Part shown: positions 52,579-62,346 of the stretch, one piece after another
Position numbering within the stretch: the stretch's first letter is position 1
Layout of the letters: each line of letters begins with the position of its first letter
Assembly: GCA_047971285.1 (NCBI GenBank)
Contig: JBKDZO010000021.1
Location: 1-64,000, forward strand
DNA from: Pseudactinotalea sp047971285
GTDB taxonomy: Bacteria > Actinomycetota > Actinomycetes > Actinomycetales > Beutenbergiaceae
Direction of reading: 5' to 3'
Length of the DNA: 64,000 nt
Notes under the pieces: model-generated
The model's database searches: none
What the model saw: only the letters and a program-made list of their open reading frames with translations
What the model was told of the DNA's origin: nothing
Program-made: the position numbers and the translations under genes

Positions 52579-55401
52579 ATGAGCACAACGTCGGTGTCAT
52601 GGCAGTCGTTGCAGGCGGCGGTATCCGAGTCGTCGTGGTCGCGAGAACCGCATGATCTGGCGGCGCATGCGCCGGATGCCTCGCATTATCTGCTGGCCCC
52701 GGCGGCATTGGCCACGCCAACGTCCATCGATGAGGTCAGCGCATTGATGTCGGCCGCGCGACGGGCAGAACTACCCATTACATTTCGCTCGGGAGGCACC
52801 AGCCTGTCCGGTCAGGCCGGCACCGACAGTGTCCTGGTCGACGTGCGCAAGCACCTGAATCGCATCGAGATTCTCGATGACGGCAGACGAGTGCGCTGCC
52901 AGCCGGGCGCGGTGCTGCGGCGAGTCAATGCCGCTCTCGCCCCGTACCGGCGGCGGCTGGGGCCCGATCCGGCTAGTGAGATCGCTTGCACGATCGGTGG
53001 TGTGGTGGCCAACAACTCCTCGGGTATGACCTCCTCGCATACGGCCACCGCCTACTACACCGTCGAGTCCATGCGTTTCGTGCTGGCCTCTGGAACCACC
53101 GTCGACACCGCCGCCGATGACGCCTCGCAGCGGCTGGCCAGCGAGGAGCCGGACCTGGTTGCCGGACTGCTCGCTATCCGCGACCGGCTACGTCGTGAAC
53201 CCAGTCTGCGTTCGCGGATCGAGCACCAGTTCTCGATGAAGAACACCATGGGATACGGCTTGAACGCCTTCCTGGACCATGACGAACCGGCGCAGATCCT
53301 TGCGCATCTGCTGATCGGCTCCGAAGGCACGCTCGGCTTCGTCGCAGACGTGGTGTTCCGCACGTTGCCGACACTGCCGCACGTCAGTACCGGGCTGGTG
53401 GTGACCGATACCATCGACGCCGCTGTCGCCGCCGTCGATCCACTGCTGGCGGCCGGAGCCGTAGCGGTGGAATTGATGGACGCCGCCGCATTGCGGGTTG
53501 CCCAGGGGCTGGATGCTGCACCGGCTCAGATGCGTGCACTCACCGTTGCCAGCCACACGGCGTTGCTGGTGGAAGCACAAGCCGAATCTCCCGAGCACCT
53601 GAGCGACATCACGGCCGGCCTGTCCACCGCCATCGATGCGCTGCCGCTGTCGGTTCCCACCGACATGACCTCCGACCCCGCAGCCCGGGCAGCCATGTGG
53701 GCGGTGCGCAAAGGTCTCTATGCTGCGGTGGCCTCCACTCGCAAGCCGGGTACTACCAACCTGCTTGAGGACATCGCCTTCCCCACCGGCAAGCTCCGCG
53801 CAGGTGTGGCAGGGCTGGAGGAGTTGCTGCAGCGATACGGCTATGACGAAGCAGTCACCTTCGGGCATGCGCGCGACGCGAACCTGCATTTCATGATCAC
53901 GCCCCGGTTGGATGACCGCCGGGAACTGCAGGCCTATGAGGCATTCACCGAGGACCTGGTGGATCTGGTACTCGGGCAGGATGGCACGCTGAAGGCCGAG
54001 CACGGCACCGGCCGCATGATGGCGCCCTATGTCCGGCGTCAGTTCGGTGACGAGCTGTACGAGGTCATGCAGCAGGTCAAGAAACTGTGTGATCCAACGC
54101 GAGTACTCGCTCCGGAGGTAGTGATCTCTGATGACCCGCAGGTGCACATGCGGGATCTCAAGAGCTTCCCTGCGGCCGACGCGGCAGTCGATTCCTGCGT
54201 CGAATGTGGCTTCTGCGAGCCGACCTGCCCGTCCCGCAACACCACCACCACACCGCGGCAACGCATCGTGCTCATGCGCGAGATCGCGCGGGCCGGTGCT
54301 CGCGGGGAGAACGCCCGAGCCCGTGAGCTGGAGCAGGCTTTCGGCTACCAGGCTGTGCAGACCTGCGCCGCGGACTCGTTGTGCCAGCGCGCCTGCCCGG
54401 TCGGGATCGACACCGGGGCGGTCATGAAAGCGCGCCGGGCCGCCGGGCATGGGCGCGGTGCCCAGGCCGCCGGGGTCCGCGTGGCCAAGAACTGGAATAT
54501 CGTGGAGGGCGCGGCCCGGCTCGGACTCGGCATTGCCGACAAGGTGCCCGGGGGGTTGCTCAGCGGTGTCACCGCCGGGGTTCGCCAGGTGTTGCCGACC
54601 GAACTCGTGCCGCAGTTGGGTGACGACCTTCCAGCACCGGGGCGACGCCGCAGCACCCTGAGGGCCACCGCCTCACCGGCGGAAGCCGAGGTGGTCTTCT
54701 TCCCCAGCTGCACCGGCTCGATGTTCGGCGGCCCGGCACAGGCGTTCCTCGATCTGTGTGCGGCGGCAGGCGCGGGTGTCACCATTGCGGCCGAGGTGGA
54801 TGCACTGTGCTGCGGTACGCCCTGGTCGTCCAAGGGATTCACCCAGGGGCAACAGGCCATGGCGGTGAAGGTGCTGGAATCGTTGTGGCGGAGCAGCCGG
54901 GCGGGTCAGGTGCCCATCGTCATGGATGCTGCTTCGTGCACCCATGGGTTGCAGTCCCTGGGCGATAAGTTGCCGCCAGCAGATGCCGGCCGCTGGGCCA
55001 GATTGCAAATCCTGGACAGCCTGACCTGGGTCCGCCGGGAACTGCTCGACCGATTGGTGGTCGCTGAGGATGGCCGACTGGATCGGGTGGTGCTGCATCC
55101 CACCTGCGCAACCGAGCACCTGCAGGCGACCGACGATCTGGTGGCGCTCGCCCGAGCGGTGGCCCGGGAGGTCGTGGTGCCCTCGTCCTGGGGTTGCTGC
55201 GGCTTTGCCGGAGATCGCGGAATGCTGCATCCGGAACTGACCGCCGGCGCCACGCGCGACGAGGCCCGCGAGGTGGCCGAAGTCGGAACTGCCGATGCCT
55301 ACCTCAGCGCCAACCGGACCTGCGAGATGGGGATGTCGCGGGCGACCGGGCGCTCCTACCAGCACGTTCTGCAAGCACTGGCGGCAGCTGTAGAGCGGTA
55401 G
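52579..55401 (+). CDS. FAD-binding and Fe-S-binding 2-hydroxyacid dehydrogenase (D-lactate/D-2-hydroxyglutarate type)
   Basis: A 940-residue fusion. The N-terminal part is a VAO-type FAD domain (RSGGTSLSGQAGTDSVLVDV; GGVVANNSSGMTSSHTATAY; the C-terminal FAD-oxidase motif VTFGHARDANLHFMITPRLD). Two [4Fe-4S] motifs follow, CVECGFCEPTCPSRNTTT near residue 540 and CAADSLCQRACPVG near 600. The C-terminal half has two CCG-type domains (ALCCGTPW, WGCCGFAGDRG). It likely oxidises a D-2-hydroxyacid such as D-lactate and passes electrons to the quinone pool. Exact substrate not determinable. ATG start; transcribed divergently from the Pro-rich membrane protein. Confidence 0.87.
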   Translation: MSTTSVSWQSLQAAVSESSWSREPHDLAAHAPDASHYLLAPAALATPTSIDEVSALMSAARRAELPITFRSGGTSLSGQAGTDSVLVDVRKHLNRIEILDDGRRVRCQPGAVLRRVNAALAPYRRRLGPDPASEIACTIGGVVANNSSGMTSSHTATAYYTVESMRFVLASGTTVDTAADDASQRLASEEPDLVAGLLAIRDRLRREPSLRSRIEHQFSMKNTMGYGLNAFLDHDEPAQILAHLLIGSEGTLGFVADVVFRTLPTLPHVSTGLVVTDTIDAAVAAVDPLLAAGAVAVELMDAAALRVAQGLDAAPAQMRALTVASHTALLVEAQAESPEHLSDITAGLSTAIDALPLSVPTDMTSDPAARAAMWAVRKGLYAAVASTRKPGTTNLLEDIAFPTGKLRAGVAGLEELLQRYGYDEAVTFGHARDANLHFMITPRLDDRRELQAYEAFTEDLVDLVLGQDGTLKAEHGTGRMMAPYVRRQFGDELYEVMQQVKKLCDPTRVLAPEVVISDDPQVHMRDLKSFPAADAAVDSCVECGFCEPTCPSRNTTTTPRQRIVLMREIARAGARGENARARELEQAFGYQAVQTCAADSLCQRACPVGIDTGAVMKARRAAGHGRGAQAAGVRVAKNWNIVEGAARLGLGIADKVPGGLLSGVTAGVRQVLPTELVPQLGDDLPAPGRRRSTLRATASPAEAEVVFFPSCTGSMFGGPAQAFLDLCAAAGAGVTIAAEVDALCCGTPWSSKGFTQGQQAMAVKVLESLWRSSRAGQVPIVMDAASCTHGLQSLGDKLPPADAGRWARLQILDSLTWVRRELLDRLVVAEDGRLDRVVLHPTCATEHLQATDDLVALARAVAREVVVPSSWGCCGFAGDRGMLHPELTAGATRDEAREVAEVGTADAYLSANRTCEMGMSRATGRSYQHVLQALAAAVER

Positions 55402-55532
55402 GCCTCCACCACGATCCAGCCATTGGTGCGGTGCGCTAGTTGCGCAGTGCACCAGTCGCGCTGCTACCGTGCAAACGCGACCCGATCTCCCAGGCAGGTA
55501 GCAGGCAAATCGTCACTTCAGGAAGGTATGAG

Positions 55533-56057
55533 ATGAATCCGACCCTGACGGTCTGGAGCTTTGGGACCCCGGATGGTGCGCAGGCGGCAATCGACCGTGC
55601 CAAGGAACTGCAGAAGCAGGGCTTGCTGCGATTGGTCGACGGTGCCGTGGTGTCCTGGGCGGCAGGGAGCAAGCAACCCAAGACCCGCCAGCTGCTGAGC
55701 ACCAGCGGAACCGGCGCCGTCAGCGGTGGCTTCTGGGGGTTGCTGTTCGGCCTGATCTTCTTCATCCCACTATTGGGAGCTGCCTTTGGCGCGGCCATGG
55801 GCGCCATCGCGGGTGCTTTGACCGATGTTGGTATCGATGATTCATTTATCGCGGACGTGCGTAGCCGGATCCAGCCCGGCACCTCGGCGCTGTTCCTGAT
55901 GACCACTGACGCCGTGCAGGACAAGGTCGCAGCCGCGACCGCCGACCTAGGGGCGCAGCTGATACAGACCAATCTCTCCATGACCGATGAGGCACAACTT
56001 CGGGCGCTGTTCGATCACGCCGGCCGGGCGTCGTCCGTGGCAGGAGGTCGTGGGTGA
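55533..56057 (+). CDS. DUF1269 domain membrane protein
   Basis: A 174-residue protein with the DUF1269 pattern: NPTLTVWSFGTPDGAQAAID at the start, a short charged segment, and one or two glycine-rich hydrophobic helices (GGFWGLLFGLIFFIPLLGAA, FGAAMGAIAGALTDVGIDD), then a globular tail. GGAAGG precedes the ATG by seven bases. The biochemical role of this family is unknown. It converges on the DUF389 gene. Confidence 0.8.
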   Translation: MNPTLTVWSFGTPDGAQAAIDRAKELQKQGLLRLVDGAVVSWAAGSKQPKTRQLLSTSGTGAVSGGFWGLLFGLIFFIPLLGAAFGAAMGAIAGALTDVGIDDSFIADVRSRIQPGTSALFLMTTDAVQDKVAAATADLGAQLIQTNLSMTDEAQLRALFDHAGRASSVAGGRG

Positions 56058-56075
56058 GCGCGGCGCACCCGTGCG

Positions 56076-57036
56076 CTAGCCGGAAGGATTGACGGCAAAG
56101 CTGTCCTGCTCGCGGGCGATCCACTGGAGGTCGATGGTCAGTGGCCGGTCGGTGCTCTGCGCGATGGCACGTTGCAGCGCCATGGTTGGGGGCGGTGTTC
56201 CGGGCCCGGCCAGCACCAGGGTGACCTGATCGTCAACGGTCTGGACCGACACCAAGGCGAATGCGCTGTCGTCGCCGAGCCATTCGATCACGGCATTGCG
56301 TACCTGGTCGGTGGTCAGCGAGCTGCGGGTGATCGCCGAACCGTTGATGGCCAGGCCACCCACCACCAGCCCTGCGAGCACTGCGACTGCCGCCAAAGCG
56401 GTACGAACCCGGTGCTGGTTGTCGGCGACAGCGTTGATCGGTGCGACTCCTGTGAGCAGGAAGACGAGCCCGCCGACCAGCAGTATCGCGACGAAGTTGG
56501 TCAGGAACAACAGCATGGTGCCTGCCGCAGCCGGTAGCGCTCCGTGCTGCAAGGTGATGCCAACCACCGTCAATGGCGGCACCAGTGCAATGGCGACGCC
56601 GGGCATCGATGCCGCCACCGACTTGCGTGACCGGGCGTAGGCGCCCGCGCCGCCAGCAATGATCGCGATCACCAGATCGGCGGTGGTCGGTTGTGACCGG
56701 GAGGTGATCTGAGTGTTGGAGGCGATATCAACGGAGAGGTTCACCGATGCGGACAACAGCACGCTCACCGAGATCGCGATTCCGACCCCCAGCAGCACGA
56801 TCAAACCTGAGGTTGCCAGGCGCCGGGGCCAGCCCATGGTGAGTGCGTACCCCATGCCCATGATCGGGTTCATCAGCGGTGCAACCAGCATGGCACCGAT
56901 CACCACGGCGGTGGAGTCGGTGATGACTCCCATCGATGCGATCCCGGACGCGAACAGCATCAGGGGTGGCGTACTGCACCAACTGGGTGCGCGCCGTCGG
57001 GCCTTCCATGAACAGGGCACGTGTCAGTTCGCGGCG
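56076..57036 (-). pseudogene. Frameshifted DUF389 membrane protein
   Basis: The core DUF389 sequence is in the C-terminal frame: SMGVITDSTAVVIGAMLVAP, LMNPIMGMGYALTMGW, and about six helices, with a soluble tail. The family N-terminus (RELTRALFMEGPTARTQLVQ, YAT) lies in a different frame. The two join as VQYAT-LMLFASG if one C is removed from the run of four G/C at 56963-56966. The apparent start in the downstream frame is therefore an artefact. There is no ATG/GTG before RELTRAL, so the gene may also be fused to the 199-residue frame upstream. Single-base insertion or sequencing error. Confidence 0.75.
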
Positions 57037-57623
57037 GTCGGTGTCGATGGTGCCGTGGTGGCGGCCCTCAGAAAGATCAGGCTGACCGGGCTGGCGCCCC
57101 GGGCGGAGTCACCCAGGTCCAGCAAGCCGGCATAGATCGCTCCCTGAAGCAGGAGCCACCCGGCTATTGCCAACCCCAATGCGGCGACTACCACCGTGAT
57201 GACCAGCCCGGGGGAGATGAGCACGGCGATCCCGGCTAGACCGAACAGCACAGCCGGAACAGACAGCTCCCGCTCGACCGTGCCTGCCGCACGACGGTGT
57301 CGATGGTGCCGCCAGGTCTCGGCCGCGCTCACGAGCAAGAGCAGTACGCCGACGATCAGGCCGAGCATCCGGATCAGGGTTCGCGGGCGCCGGTGCCACA
57401 ACCGACGAGCCCCATCCAAGAGAAACAGGCTTGCCGCAATGCCGATCACCGCCGAGGTCAGCGCCTTGATGGCTGGAATCAGATCGGATACGGCGACGAT
57501 CATCACGACCCCGCCCAGGCCGTAGGCGGTGGCCAGCATCACCTCGTCGTTGGTCAGTGCGGTGCGGGTCGAGGTTGGTAGCGGCTCCTCGTCCTGGGGC
57601 GGTACCTGTTCGTGGTCAGCCAT
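57024..57623 (-). CDS. Small polytopic membrane protein upstream of (or fused to) DUF389
   Basis: A 199-residue frame with about six hydrophobic helices (AYGLGGVVMIVAVSDLIPAI; TLIRMLGLIVGVLLLLVSAA; SVPAVLFGLAGIAVLISPGL). Its 3' end runs into the DUF389 N-terminus in another frame, so it may be a separate upstream gene or the N-terminal part of one longer DUF389 protein with two shifts. The ATG at 57623 is supported only weakly. Function unknown. Confidence 0.55.
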   Translation of the reverse strand: MADHEQVPPQDEEPLPTSTRTALTNDEVMLATAYGLGGVVMIVAVSDLIPAIKALTSAVIGIAASLFLLDGARRLWHRRPRTLIRMLGLIVGVLLLLVSAAETWRHHRHRRAAGTVERELSVPAVLFGLAGIAVLISPGLVITVVVAALGLAIAGWLLLQGAIYAGLLDLGDSARGASPVSLIFLRAATTAPSTPTAAN

Positions 57624-57734
57624 GGCCCATCCCTTCAGCGCGGTCTCCTGAGCCTGGCCGGGAGGGCGCCTGCCAGAAGTGCGGCTCAGAAGTGCGGCTC
57701 AGGCGTGCGGCTCAGGCGTGGTCTCCTTCCGGTC

Positions 57735-57819
57735 GAACGCGGCCTTGCGGTCGCCATCTCCCGCCGAACGCGGCGTTGCAGTCGCTATTCCTGCTTTTGG
57801 CGACCCTAAGGCCGCGTTC
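57735..57819. repeat. Three copies of a palindromic 22-bp element
   Basis: GAACGCGGCCTTGCGGTCGC plus CA (57735-57756), a related direct copy at 57766-57787 (GAACGCGGCGTTGCAGTCGC plus TA), and an inverted copy at 57798-57819 that matches the first at 20 of 22 positions when complemented. The first and third could pair as a hairpin. The sequence at 30300-30321 is a further, weaker relative. It lies between the DUF389 region and hrpA. Confidence 0.75.
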
Positions 57820-57833
57820 GGCGCCGGAGGGGG

Positions 57834-57893
57834 CGAGCTGGAGGGGGGCGAGCTGGAGGGGGGTGAGCTGGAGGGGGGTGAGCCGGGGTGAGG
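57834..57893. repeat. 15-bp tandem repeat abutting the hrpA stop
   Basis: Units CGAGCTGGAGGGGGG at 57834-57848 and 57849-57863, TGAGCTGGAGGGGGG at 57864-57878, and a degenerate fourth unit to 57893, immediately before the hrpA stop on the other strand. The unit length keeps frame, but no gene uses it. It is G-rich on the plus strand. Confidence 0.8.
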
Positions 57894-60800
57894 CTAGGCC
57901 TGGGCTAGTGCGTTGCGGATGCGCTTGTCGCTGACTTTCACCGCAGTGCCTAGCTGTTGGGCGAACAGACCCACCCGGAGTTCTTCGATGAGCCACCGGA
58001 TCTCGGCCAACCGTTCGCGGCGCTGCAGGGGTCCGTCCTGGGCAGCCGATGTCGCCGCCCACCAGGCGTCGGCCAACTCCCGGACCTGCCATGCCAGCGC
58101 CTCATCCCGGGCGGGATTGTCCTCCGCCTTGGAAATGCGGATGACGTCGGCGCGCAGATACCGGGCCATTTCCGCCAGCTGGGAGGGTGGGGTAGCAGCG
58201 ATGAAACCATCGTGGATCAGGGATGCCTGGTGGCTGCGGACGTCCTCCAAGGTCGACAGCAGCGCCATCGACGTCGACCGGCGCACCTGCGCATCCAACT
58301 CCCGGGAGGCGGCCAGTGCCGCGGCCGCAGATTGCGCGACCTGCAAGACCGCATCCTCGAACCTGTCCCGGACAGCGGCCTCCAGGGCATCCAGGCCGGA
58401 CCGACTGCGCACCTGGTGCAGGTCGTTCCGTTCGATCAGCGCCATCGCTGCTGCACGTTGGAGATCCCCGACCAGTGCCTCGGTGCTCCGATACGGGCTG
58501 GCGGCCAAGGCGAGGGTATCCGCCGTCGACCATCGGCTGGTCACCCGGCCTACCGGCAATGCCAGCGCAGCAGTGAGCAGGTGCACCACCCCGCGGCGAT
58601 GTTCGCTCACCTGCTCATCCGGAGTGGGCAGCACCTGGATCGTCACCTCCGCACCAGCGGCGACCAGAGCCGGGTAGCCCACGACGTCATGGCCATCCAC
58701 CGTGGCCTGTACCCGGTCAGGCACAGTCCAATCGCCGGCAACCGGCTGGGCCGCCGGGGCAGCCTGCCGGGCCTGCGGTGCCGCCTGCCGAGCGCCACGA
58801 ACGGCCGCTCGAACCGCCTGTTGCACGGCTTGTCCGCTGTGCCGTGCGAACCGGCGTTGAAGTACCTCCAGGTCCTGGCCCTCACCCAGCACCGCGCCGC
58901 GCTCGGCATGCACCCGGAAGGTCATGCGCAGGTGTGCGGGCAGGTCTATTCCGGCCCAGGCATCAGCGGGGATATCCACCTCGCGCAGGCGGCGTGCCAC
59001 CTCGGTGAACGCCTGCGCATACGACGGCGCACCCTCGGGAGCCGGAGCCACACTGGCCCACGCCGGCAGTCGATCCTGGATCACGGCCGCGGTGTCGGGG
59101 GCTGGCACGAGCTGCACGCGGACCGGTTTCGGCAGAGCGCGGATGGTGGCAATGGCCAGCTCATCGGCCAGCCCCGGGACCAACCAGTCAAATCCTGCCG
59201 GACGCAGGCGCGGTAGCACGGCGATCGGTATATGCACGGTGACACCATCTGCGTCCTCACCGGGCGAAAACTGGTAGGTCAGCGGTAGCTCCAGATCGCC
59301 CTGTCGCCAGGTCGGCGGGAACAAGGTGGGATCGGTGGCCTGGGCGGCGTCGCCGACCAGCGCCTCCAAGCTGAGATTCAGCAGGTCCGGTGTCTCATTC
59401 CGAGCCCGCTTCCACCAGGCGTCAAAGCTCCGAGCGCCGGTCACCGATGCCGGCACCCGGGCCTGGTAGAAAGCCAGCAGCGCCTCGTCGTCGACGAGGT
59501 CGCGCCGCCGGGACTTCGCCTCCACCTGTTCAGCCTTGGCTCGTACCGCATCGTTGTGCTCGATGAAGGGGTGCCGCCCGCGCCAGTCCCCTTCGACCAG
59601 CGCATGACGCAGGAATAGCTCACGCGCCAGGTCCGGGTCGACCCGAGCCAGAGGAACGCTGCGAGCCGCAACGATGGTGATCCCGTACAGCAGCACCTTC
59701 TCCCTGACCATGGCCGCCCCCTGCTTGGAGGACCAGTGCGGCTCGGCGTAGCTGCGTTTGACCAGATGTTCGGCCAATGGTTCGAGCCATTGGGGCTGGA
59801 TCCGCGCTGCCGTGCGGGCGAACAACCGTGAGGTTTCCACCAGCTCTCCGGCCATCACCCAGGCGGGTGGTTTCTTGGCCAATGCCGAGCCGGGAAAGAT
59901 CACGAAGCGGGTGCCACGGGCGCCGATGTAGTCGCGCTTGCGCTCATCCCAACTACCGACGTGGGAGAGCAGGCCGGAGAGTAAGGCCTGATGGATCGAG
60001 TCGGGATCGGTGGCCCCGCCGTGGGCCGGTTGGACCGCCAGTCCCAACGGCTTGGCCAGCTGCCGCAGTTGGGCATGCACGTCCTGCCATTCCCGGATCC
60101 GCAGATAGTGCAGGTACTCGCGGCGGCACAGCCGCCGAAAGGCGCTTGACGATAGGTCGCGCTGCTGCTCGCGCAGGTAGTCCCACAGGTTCAGCAAGGC
60201 CAGGAAGTCGCTGGTGGGATCGGCGAACCGGCGGTGGTGGGTGTCCGCCGCCTGGCGGGCGTCTGCAGGCCGTTCCCGTACGTCCTGCACGCTCAGCGCG
60301 GCGACGATCACCATCACTTCCCGTACGCATCCCAACCGGCCCGCTTCCAGCAGCATGCGACCCAACCTGGGATCGATCGGCAGTTGCGCCAGCTTCTTCC
60401 CGACGCCGGTCAGCCGGTTCCCGGACGCATCGCCACCTCGGCGGGCCGCCGCTGTGGTCTCCAATGCGTGCAGTTCGGTCAGCAGTTGCATGCCGTCCCG
60501 GATCGCCCGTGAGTCAGGCGGATCGACGAAGCCGAACTTCGCTACGTCGCCCAGCCCCAACGCGGTCATCTGCAGAATCACGCTGGCCAGCGAGGTCCGC
60601 AGGATCTCAGGCTCGGTGAACTGCGGACGGGCGGTGAAGTCACGTTCGGAATAGAGCCGGATGCACACGCCGTCGGCGACTCGCCCGCAGCGACCTGCCC
60701 GTTGGTTCGCGCTGGCCTGCGAGACCGGTTCGATCGGAAGGCGTTGCACCTTGGTACGGGTCGAGTAGCGGGATATCCGGGCGGTGCCGGGGTCCACCAC

Positions 60801-61880
60801 GTAGCGGATGCCGGGCACGGTCAGTGAGGTCTCGGCGACGTTGGTGGCGAGCACGATCCGACGGTGCGAATGCGACTCGAAGACCCGGTGCTGTTCGGCA
60901 GCCGACAGGCGTCCGAACAACGGCAACACCTCGATCGCTCCCGGCACGCTGGTGCGCTGACCTGGGCGGGTGTAGCGGTCCCCGAGGTGTTCGGCCAATG
61001 CCTCAGATGCATCGGCGATCTCCCGCTCCCCGGAGCAGAACACCAGAATGTCGCCGTCGCCCTCGCCCAGCAGCTCGTCGCAGGCGCGGCAGATTCCGGT
61101 GGCCTGGTCAATGGCTTCACCCGCAACCGGATCGGAGTCGGCTCTGTTGGGGTCGAGGTCCGGCACCAACGGGCGGTAGCGCACCTGCACGGGGTAGGTG
61201 CGCCCGGAAACCTCGATGACCGGGGCCGGAACCCCATCGCGGGCGAAGTGCTCGGCGAACCTCTCCGAGTCGATAGTGGCGGAGGTGATGATGACCTTGA
61301 GGTCGGGCCGCTGCGGCAGCAGCTGATGGAGGTAGCCGAGGATGAAGTCGATATTCAGCGATCGCTCGTGCGCCTCATCGACGATGATGACCTGATACTG
61401 GCGTAGCAGCGGGTCCCGTTGTATCTCGGCCAGCAGAATCCCGTCGGTCATCAGCTTGACCAGGGTCAGGTCGCTGACCGCATCGGTGAACCTCACCTGA
61501 TACCCGACCGGCCCGCCCAGCGGCACGCCGAGTTCTTCGGCGATGCGTTCGGCGACGCTGCGGGCGGCGATCCGGCGGGGCTGGGTGTGCCCGATCGTGC
61601 CGTCGATGCCGTATCCGAGTTCCAGGCAGATCTTGGGGATCTGAGTCGTCTTGCCGCTGCCGGTCTCACCGGCGACGATCACCACCTGATGGTCAGCGAT
61701 CGCGGCGGTGATATCCGCCCGGCGTGCTGAGACCGGCAACTGCGGCGGATAGCCGATCGCTGGAACCGCCGCTCGGCGGCGCTGGACGGTCGTTGACGAC
61801 GGTGCACTCCAGTGCTTGCGGGCGCCCGAACGGCCCCGGCGGCGCGGCCGGCGGCGAGGTGGTTGGGCTGGTGAGGTCAC
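57894..61880 (-). CDS. hrpA: ATP-dependent RNA helicase HrpA
   Basis: A 1328-residue DEAH-box helicase, close to the usual HrpA length. Motifs are GETGSGKT (Lys77), TQPRRIAARSVAERIAEELG, DEAH in VIIVDEAHERSLNIDF, SATI, and the helicase C-terminal QRAGRCGRVADGVCIRLYSE, then the HA2/OB regions and the long DUF3418-type C-terminus. The GTG at 61880 has GGAGAA about ten bases upstream; the open frame extends 140 codons further but that part is antisense to yccF. HrpA acts on structured or stalled mRNAs. Confidence 0.93.
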   Translation of the reverse strand: MTSPAQPPRRRPRRRGRSGARKHWSAPSSTTVQRRRAAVPAIGYPPQLPVSARRADITAAIADHQVVIVAGETGSGKTTQIPKICLELGYGIDGTIGHTQPRRIAARSVAERIAEELGVPLGGPVGYQVRFTDAVSDLTLVKLMTDGILLAEIQRDPLLRQYQVIIVDEAHERSLNIDFILGYLHQLLPQRPDLKVIITSATIDSERFAEHFARDGVPAPVIEVSGRTYPVQVRYRPLVPDLDPNRADSDPVAGEAIDQATGICRACDELLGEGDGDILVFCSGEREIADASEALAEHLGDRYTRPGQRTSVPGAIEVLPLFGRLSAAEQHRVFESHSHRRIVLATNVAETSLTVPGIRYVVDPGTARISRYSTRTKVQRLPIEPVSQASANQRAGRCGRVADGVCIRLYSERDFTARPQFTEPEILRTSLASVILQMTALGLGDVAKFGFVDPPDSRAIRDGMQLLTELHALETTAAARRGGDASGNRLTGVGKKLAQLPIDPRLGRMLLEAGRLGCVREVMVIVAALSVQDVRERPADARQAADTHHRRFADPTSDFLALLNLWDYLREQQRDLSSSAFRRLCRREYLHYLRIREWQDVHAQLRQLAKPLGLAVQPAHGGATDPDSIHQALLSGLLSHVGSWDERKRDYIGARGTRFVIFPGSALAKKPPAWVMAGELVETSRLFARTAARIQPQWLEPLAEHLVKRSYAEPHWSSKQGAAMVREKVLLYGITIVAARSVPLARVDPDLARELFLRHALVEGDWRGRHPFIEHNDAVRAKAEQVEAKSRRRDLVDDEALLAFYQARVPASVTGARSFDAWWKRARNETPDLLNLSLEALVGDAAQATDPTLFPPTWRQGDLELPLTYQFSPGEDADGVTVHIPIAVLPRLRPAGFDWLVPGLADELAIATIRALPKPVRVQLVPAPDTAAVIQDRLPAWASVAPAPEGAPSYAQAFTEVARRLREVDIPADAWAGIDLPAHLRMTFRVHAERGAVLGEGQDLEVLQRRFARHSGQAVQQAVRAAVRGARQAAPQARQAAPAAQPVAGDWTVPDRVQATVDGHDVVGYPALVAAGAEVTIQVLPTPDEQVSEHRRGVVHLLTAALALPVGRVTSRWSTADTLALAASPYRSTEALVGDLQRAAAMALIERNDLHQVRSRSGLDALEAAVRDRFEDAVLQVAQSAAAALAASRELDAQVRRSTSMALLSTLEDVRSHQASLIHDGFIAATPPSQLAEMARYLRADVIRISKAEDNPARDEALAWQVRELADAWWAATSAAQDGPLQRRERLAEIRWLIEELRVGLFAQQLGTAVKVSDKRIRNALAQA

Positions 61881-61947
61881 GGGTGTCAATTCTCCGGCAA
61901 GGCCGGGCCTGCTCGTCACACGCGCCGTCGCGAGGTTCAATGGTGGC

Positions 61948-62346
61948 ATGCGGCTTCTGCTGAACTTGATCTGGGTGGTGCTGGCTGGCTTCTGGCTGTT
62001 CATCGGGTATGTGCTCGCCGGGATCGCCATGCTGATACCCATCATCACCATCCCGTTTGCCATTGCGTCGTTCCGGATGGCGGGTTTCGTGATCTGGCCG
62101 TTCGGGCGCGCGGTGGTGCCCAAACCGCGGGCGGGCGTGCTCAGCGCCATCGCGAACGTGCTGTGGTTCCTGCTGGTCGGGTGGGAGCTGGTGCTGCTGC
62201 ATCTGCTGACCGGTGTGGCGCTGGCCATCACGATCGTCGGGATCCCGCTGGCCATACCGAACTTCCGGTTGGCTGCAGTGGCGATCAACCCCTTGGGCAA
62301 GGAAATCGCCAGCAGCGACGACCCGCGAGCGATCTCCAGCTGGTGA
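61948..62346 (+). CDS. yccF: YccF-domain membrane protein
   Basis: A 132-residue membrane protein with the duplicated YccF pattern: NLIWVVLAGFWLFIGYVLAG, TIPFAIASFRMAGFVIWPFG, then WFLLVGWELVLLHLLTGVAL and GIPLAIPNFRLAAVAINPLG. The ATG at 61948 is chosen because the family starts MRLLLNLIW. It overlaps the next gene by GTGA. Function unknown beyond an inner-membrane location. Confidence 0.9.
   Translation: MRLLLNLIWVVLAGFWLFIGYVLAGIAMLIPIITIPFAIASFRMAGFVIWPFGRAVVPKPRAGVLSAIANVLWFLLVGWELVLLHLLTGVALAITIVGIPLAIPNFRLAAVAINPLGKEIASSDDPRAISSW

Noticed and set aside
53188..54450. 420-residue minus-strand frame opposite the FAD/Fe-S dehydrogenase
   Set aside because: It lies fully within a well-supported gene and shows no motif.
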